64,000 bases of DNA from Ziziphus jujuba (lineage: Eukaryota; Streptophyta; Magnoliopsida; Rosales; Rhamnaceae): contig NC_083390.1 in assembly GCF_031755915.1 (NCBI RefSeq), positions 11,811,001 to 11,875,000 of the forward strand, read 5' to 3'. Positions 60,499-64,000 of the stretch are shown in pieces. Under the pieces are notes generated by a model that saw only the letters and a list, made by a program, of their open reading frames with translations, made no database searches and had not been told where the DNA came from. Each line of letters opens with the position of its first letter. Within the stretch, counting starts at the first letter, position 1. The position numbers and the translations under genes are program-made.

Positions 60499-60659
60499 AT
60501 TACTTTAATCTAATCATACATTTTTGATGGATAAATTTGATTAAATTAATGTACACAACCTATTTAATATTGTTTGGATAATTATATCTTGTGTTTGTGT
60601 GTGGCTAATTTGGCCAGACTTGTTAAAAGAAAAAAATGTATGATTAAACTAAAGTGACA
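60499..60659. mobile_element. Small hairpin-type inverted repeat (MITE-like)
   Basis: CATTACTTTAATCTAATCAT at 60499 is inverted at its partner ending 60659 (minus strand TGTCACTTTAGTTTAATCAT), arms about 28 bp. No coding capacity. It lies about 215 bp upstream of the HGH1 start. Confidence 0.5.
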
Positions 60660-60775
60660 CTAAAGTCAAACTAAAATACTAAAAAGGCTGTAGTACAAAA
60701 GGTTTATTTTATTTATTTATTTATTTATTTTAATTAATTAATTTATTTATATTGTAGCAAGGTTGTAGTAGAAAG

Positions 60776-60874
60776 GGGCATGTGCACAACGGCGTCGTAC
60801 CGCTTGGAGGAGCTATTCATTGGTGGTCTGGAGTAGACCCATCCCGTTTGCGAACTCGACTGCGAAAGAGAACA
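60776..60874 (+). promoter_or_regulatory. 5' untranslated region of the HGH1-like gene
   Basis: After an AT-rich stretch (TTTATTTAT repeats to about 60750) the composition turns GC-rich (AACGGCGTCGTACCGC) up to the ATG at 60875, as expected for a leader. The transcription start is not visible. Confidence 0.5.
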
Positions 60875-63320
60875 ATGGCGACCGAACAGGAAGAACTAGT
60901 GGGCTTTCTTTCTCATCCTTCTCCACAGGTAAGTTTCCCAGCATATCGTAGTCACGTTTGGCTTCTTTGTATAAGTAATTGTAGGATTCCGAACTCATAG
61001 AAAGGAAAAAATAATAATAAGAAAACTTGGAAAATTTGTTACTGTTTCAGCTAAAATGGCTGTTTACAAAAGATTTCAAGTTTCTTCCTGGTTTTCCTTG
61101 AAATTTTGTCAGTTTTTCCAAGAATTTAATATTAGAATAAATAAAGGTCTCTTTTTTTTTTTTTTTTTTTTCCACCTCAAATTTATAATGGTGAAAATTG
61201 AATTATTCATCAAGTCAGTTTCATGTTATTTGCTCATTTTGGGGATTAATATGCTGAATATGGAGCTTGGAGTTATAGTTATTTGATCATATGTGGGTTT
61301 AGCATGACAAATTATTTATAAATAATAATTAATTGTTTTGGTTTTAATCTATTGGGGTGGAGCTGAATATGATTAGCTTTCTTATGCATTTGATATGTAG
61401 TGTTTTTATTTTTTTGGTTGTTGTTGTTGTGTAGATAGCGAAGGCGGCTGTTGATATTGTTCGGGGATTGACGGGGTCTGATGATGGCTTGCAGTCCCTT
61501 GCCAATTATGCCAATATTTTGCTGCCATCGCTTGCTCGGCTCCTAAGTGGCAACAAGGTACTCTTGCAACTCAGTTGACTAGTCTTGTATGCTTGTTCTG
61601 CGTTTATTGAATTTAACTTTGAAATATATTTTCCTGAAATTAAGTGTTTCTAATTGGTATAATAATAGAATTCAGCTAATTAGATCCTAAGGAAGTTAAG
61701 TCAATTTGCTTCAAATTTCTATTATGCAAAACATTTCCGTTGCAATGAACCTAAATTAGGAGTTACTGGTTATTCTTTACATAGCATTTTCCTTGGTTAT
61801 AGAGGACAAGGTGGTTCAAGATCACTCTGACTGAACCAATTCCTGGCATCTTAGCTTGTGCTGTGATCGTCTCACCTTGCTAATGGAGGCAAAACAAACT
61901 TATTGGGTTAAATAACAGGTTATGATTTGCTTGTCAAGTTCCCAAATTGCATTTGACATCTAGTTTGAAGTCGAGGTCGAAGGAGAAACTGGGGGTGTTC
62001 GATGTTGCTTGTTAGGAGTCCAGGAACACACACGATCATTAGCTTTTTTTTTTTTTTTTTTTTGCCCAATCAGTTTAAGGATTTTTTTGGTCACAAAGTA
62101 GTTTAGGATTGTTGGCTGTGGTTATATAACGTTTGGGAATTTGTATAGTATACATTTGATATAGGGAACAAAATATTTAAAAAATTGAATTTTTATTGTT
62201 CTGATTATTTATTTATTTATTTATTTATTTTTTCTCTTAATATGCAATCCTTTTGATCTCGATTGATTAAAATTGTTATTTGAAACAAATAAATGCAGTT
62301 ACAAATAAATTCAATAAAAATGAATTCAACTATAATCCATGGTAATTACGGAAGAAGTAAATTGGCACACTTTCCCCTTCTAACATTGAAAATGTATTTT
62401 TTTATATGGCATTATGCCTACCATCAGGCATCAGCATTGTGTTAGCATGGAACCTTCGTTCTGATTGCTTTGCAAAAAGAAAGGGGAAAAAAAAAAAATT
62501 TAAAAAAGGTATCTCATATAATGGTTTCTGTGTGGCCCTAACTATTTCTGTTGCTTTTATCTAATGTCTGCTGATGTTTGTGGATTAACATTGTTAGGAG
62601 GTTTCAGAACCGGCAGCAGAAGCGCTTGTCAATCTTTCACAGAATTCAGATTTGGCAGCAAAGATGATCGAAATGGGAATGATTAAAACAGCCATGGATG
62701 TTTTATATAAGCCGGAGTCTAGCTTTAATAGATTGTTGGTTATGCTCCTAGTGAATCTCACACAGTTGGATGCCGGTATTACTTCCTTGCTTCAGGTGTG
62801 TCTCTCCATATCATAGTGTTGTCCATGGGAAAAAAAGAGAAACATAGGCTAGAGTTTGCTAATTTAATTTTTCTTTTTTCTTATTTACTGTTTATTTTTA
62901 AAAGTTCTCCTATGCCTCATGGCTTGGAAACAACATTGACTTACTGTGACAATTCTGCATACTTTTTAGAGTGCAGATGAGAAGATGCAGGGCCTCTATA
63001 TTATGAAACTAGTTAGATCATTTTGCAGATCTCCTAGTGAAACTGGAGGTATGTTTTACCTCGAAACTTGAATATGCTTCAGTACACATGTTTCTTGTCA
63101 TTTATAGTTTGCGATGGTGCACATTAGCATTTTTAGTCAGTATTGGTCTAACATTTTAATTTTCCCGTTATCAGAGGATCCATTTGAACATGTTGGTTCC
63201 ATACTTGTAAATATATCAAAGCAGCAAGCAGGAAGAAAACTTTTGCTGGATCCTAAGCGAGGGCTTTTAAAGCAGATTCTCAGACAGTTTGACTCAACCA
63301 GTTCACTGAGAAGGAAAGGG
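60875..63320 (+). CDS. HGH1-like armadillo-repeat protein (FAM203 family), first five exons; gene continues past the right edge
   Basis: Exons 60875-60928, 61435-61557, 62598-62795, 62970-63048 and 63175-63320 join in phase with GT-AG introns and give 200 codons. The protein begins MATEQEELVGFLSHPSPQ, then IAKAAVDIVRGLTGSDDGLQ, EPAAEALVNLSQNSDLAAKM, LLVMLLVNLTQLDAGITSLL, MQGLYIMKLVRSF, EDPFEHVGSILVNISKQQAG, KRGLLKQILRQFDS and SLRRKG. These are the DUF383 region and first armadillo-like helices of HGH1. Yeast and human HGH1 act as a chaperone that helps eEF2 fold. The DUF384 C-terminal part should lie beyond 64000, after the intron starting at 63321. A single in-frame ATG in a good context (AACAATGGCG) marks the start. 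Confidence 0.93.
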
Positions 63321-64000
63321 GTATGTTCAATAATTACCTCACTGTAGACTCTTCTTGAGGATTCTTCAAAAAATAGTAACCAAAAAATGAATTGCTTGTA
63401 TTTTGCAAAGTAATGCTAAGGATGTATTGAGCACATGAAAACCGAATTGTGTCATTCAGTATAACTTGAGTGTTTTACTAACTATAGGTCCATTAAGTCT
63501 GAGACTTTTGGATCCTATCCAAGATATTTTCTGTTTTGCATCAAAGCTAATGTATATTTACGGTGAATAACGTTAATACTGGCTATTAATTTTTATTATA
63601 TCATTTAACTCCTGCCAAGTTGTGGTATTATCAGAAACAAAGCAATAAGGTCTTGATTTGGATCCTTTCTGAATTGATGCATGACAATTAGACATTAACA
63701 TACTTGGTCATTAGTAAGTGTGCTGTTTTACAAATTATTTGCTTTTGGCCTGTGATGGTTTTGTTTTTAATAGGTATATGTAATAGACTTGAAAGTTAGA
63801 CAATCATGACTTGGTTTGGCTTGTTAAAAGCCTAGAATAATAAGCTGAAATATTTCTTAATGTTATAAGAACAAATGTTTTATCTAACTTTTTAAGAAAT
63901 ATTATTATCAAAAAAACCTTTAAGAAATATTTGTTAGTGTATAATATGATGTTGTCTTGTGTGAGCACGTATTGAATGTTGAATTGGTAAATAGTGTGTT
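63321..64000 (+). other. Intron of the HGH1-like gene (unfinished)
   Basis: It starts with donor GTATGT and has no plausible coding exon before the window ends. AT-rich, no other feature seen. Confidence 0.6.

Noticed and set aside
1..64000. CRISPR arrays, rRNA operons, bacterial-type operons, integrated viral genomes
   Set aside because: No regularly spaced short repeats with unique spacers, no full rRNA, and no capsid, movement-protein or pararetroviral motifs were seen. The reverse-transcriptase remains are of copia type.

Overview
This window looks like nuclear DNA of a seed plant, most likely a woody eudicot. The genes are spread over many short exons with GT-AG introns, the intergenic DNA is very AT-rich, and the mobile elements are typical plant families (Ty1/copia with an initiator-tRNA-Met primer site, Mutator-like elements, FAR1-type transposases, Cassandra). 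Three host genes are supported, all conserved plant housekeeping or cell-wall genes. A HAD-family hydrolase (HDHD3-like) on the minus strand is cut by the left edge. A DUF616/MUCI70-type putative glycosyltransferase on the minus strand is complete (7 coding exons, 479 codons, 15.1-18.6 kb). An HGH1-like armadillo-repeat protein on the plus strand has its first five exons here and runs off the right edge. I see no operon-like or functional link between them.

The remainder is mostly transposable-element DNA at several ages. From 2.3 to 13.0 kb lies a Ty1/copia element with both LTRs, a 5-bp target duplication, a primer-binding site and decayed gag-pol. Its integrase is split by a 5.3-kb Mutator-like element (MULE) with 193-bp terminal inverted repeats and a 9-bp target duplication. 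From 19.3 to 31.7 kb the DNA is AT-rich. It holds a probable old FAR1-type element, small inverted-repeat elements and a broken Hikeshi/OPI10-like gene copy. From 32 to 43.3 kb there are a minus-strand copia relic, a long chromovirus-like LTR full of tandem repeats, a second copia primer site with LTR, and a gypsy-type tail. From 44.3 to 51.3 kb there are a MULE-type MITE, another chromovirus-like LTR, and an AT-rich repeat interrupted by a Cassandra element carrying 5S-rRNA-derived sequence. From 51.8 to 56.3 kb lies a second, FAR1-type MULE with very long inverted repeats, one of which has captured a piece of an NLR resistance gene. From 57.6 to 59.3 kb lies a non-autonomous MULE.

The most interesting observation is that both larger MULEs, which carry clearly different transposases (MuDR-type and FAR1-type) and unrelated terminal repeats, each contain a second small gene. 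That gene has two exons with the intron inside the domain, a GRF-type zinc finger and a C-terminal helical segment, and it points toward the transposase gene. In the 51.8-56.3 kb element the small gene is open from start to stop while the transposase is broken. This resembles the convergent two-gene layout of MuDR (mudrA/mudrB), but with a GRF zinc-finger protein as the partner.

Limits: all calls come from reading the sequence by eye. Exon edges were checked by reading frame and splice sites where stated. Edges of old repeats are approximate, and no database comparison was made.
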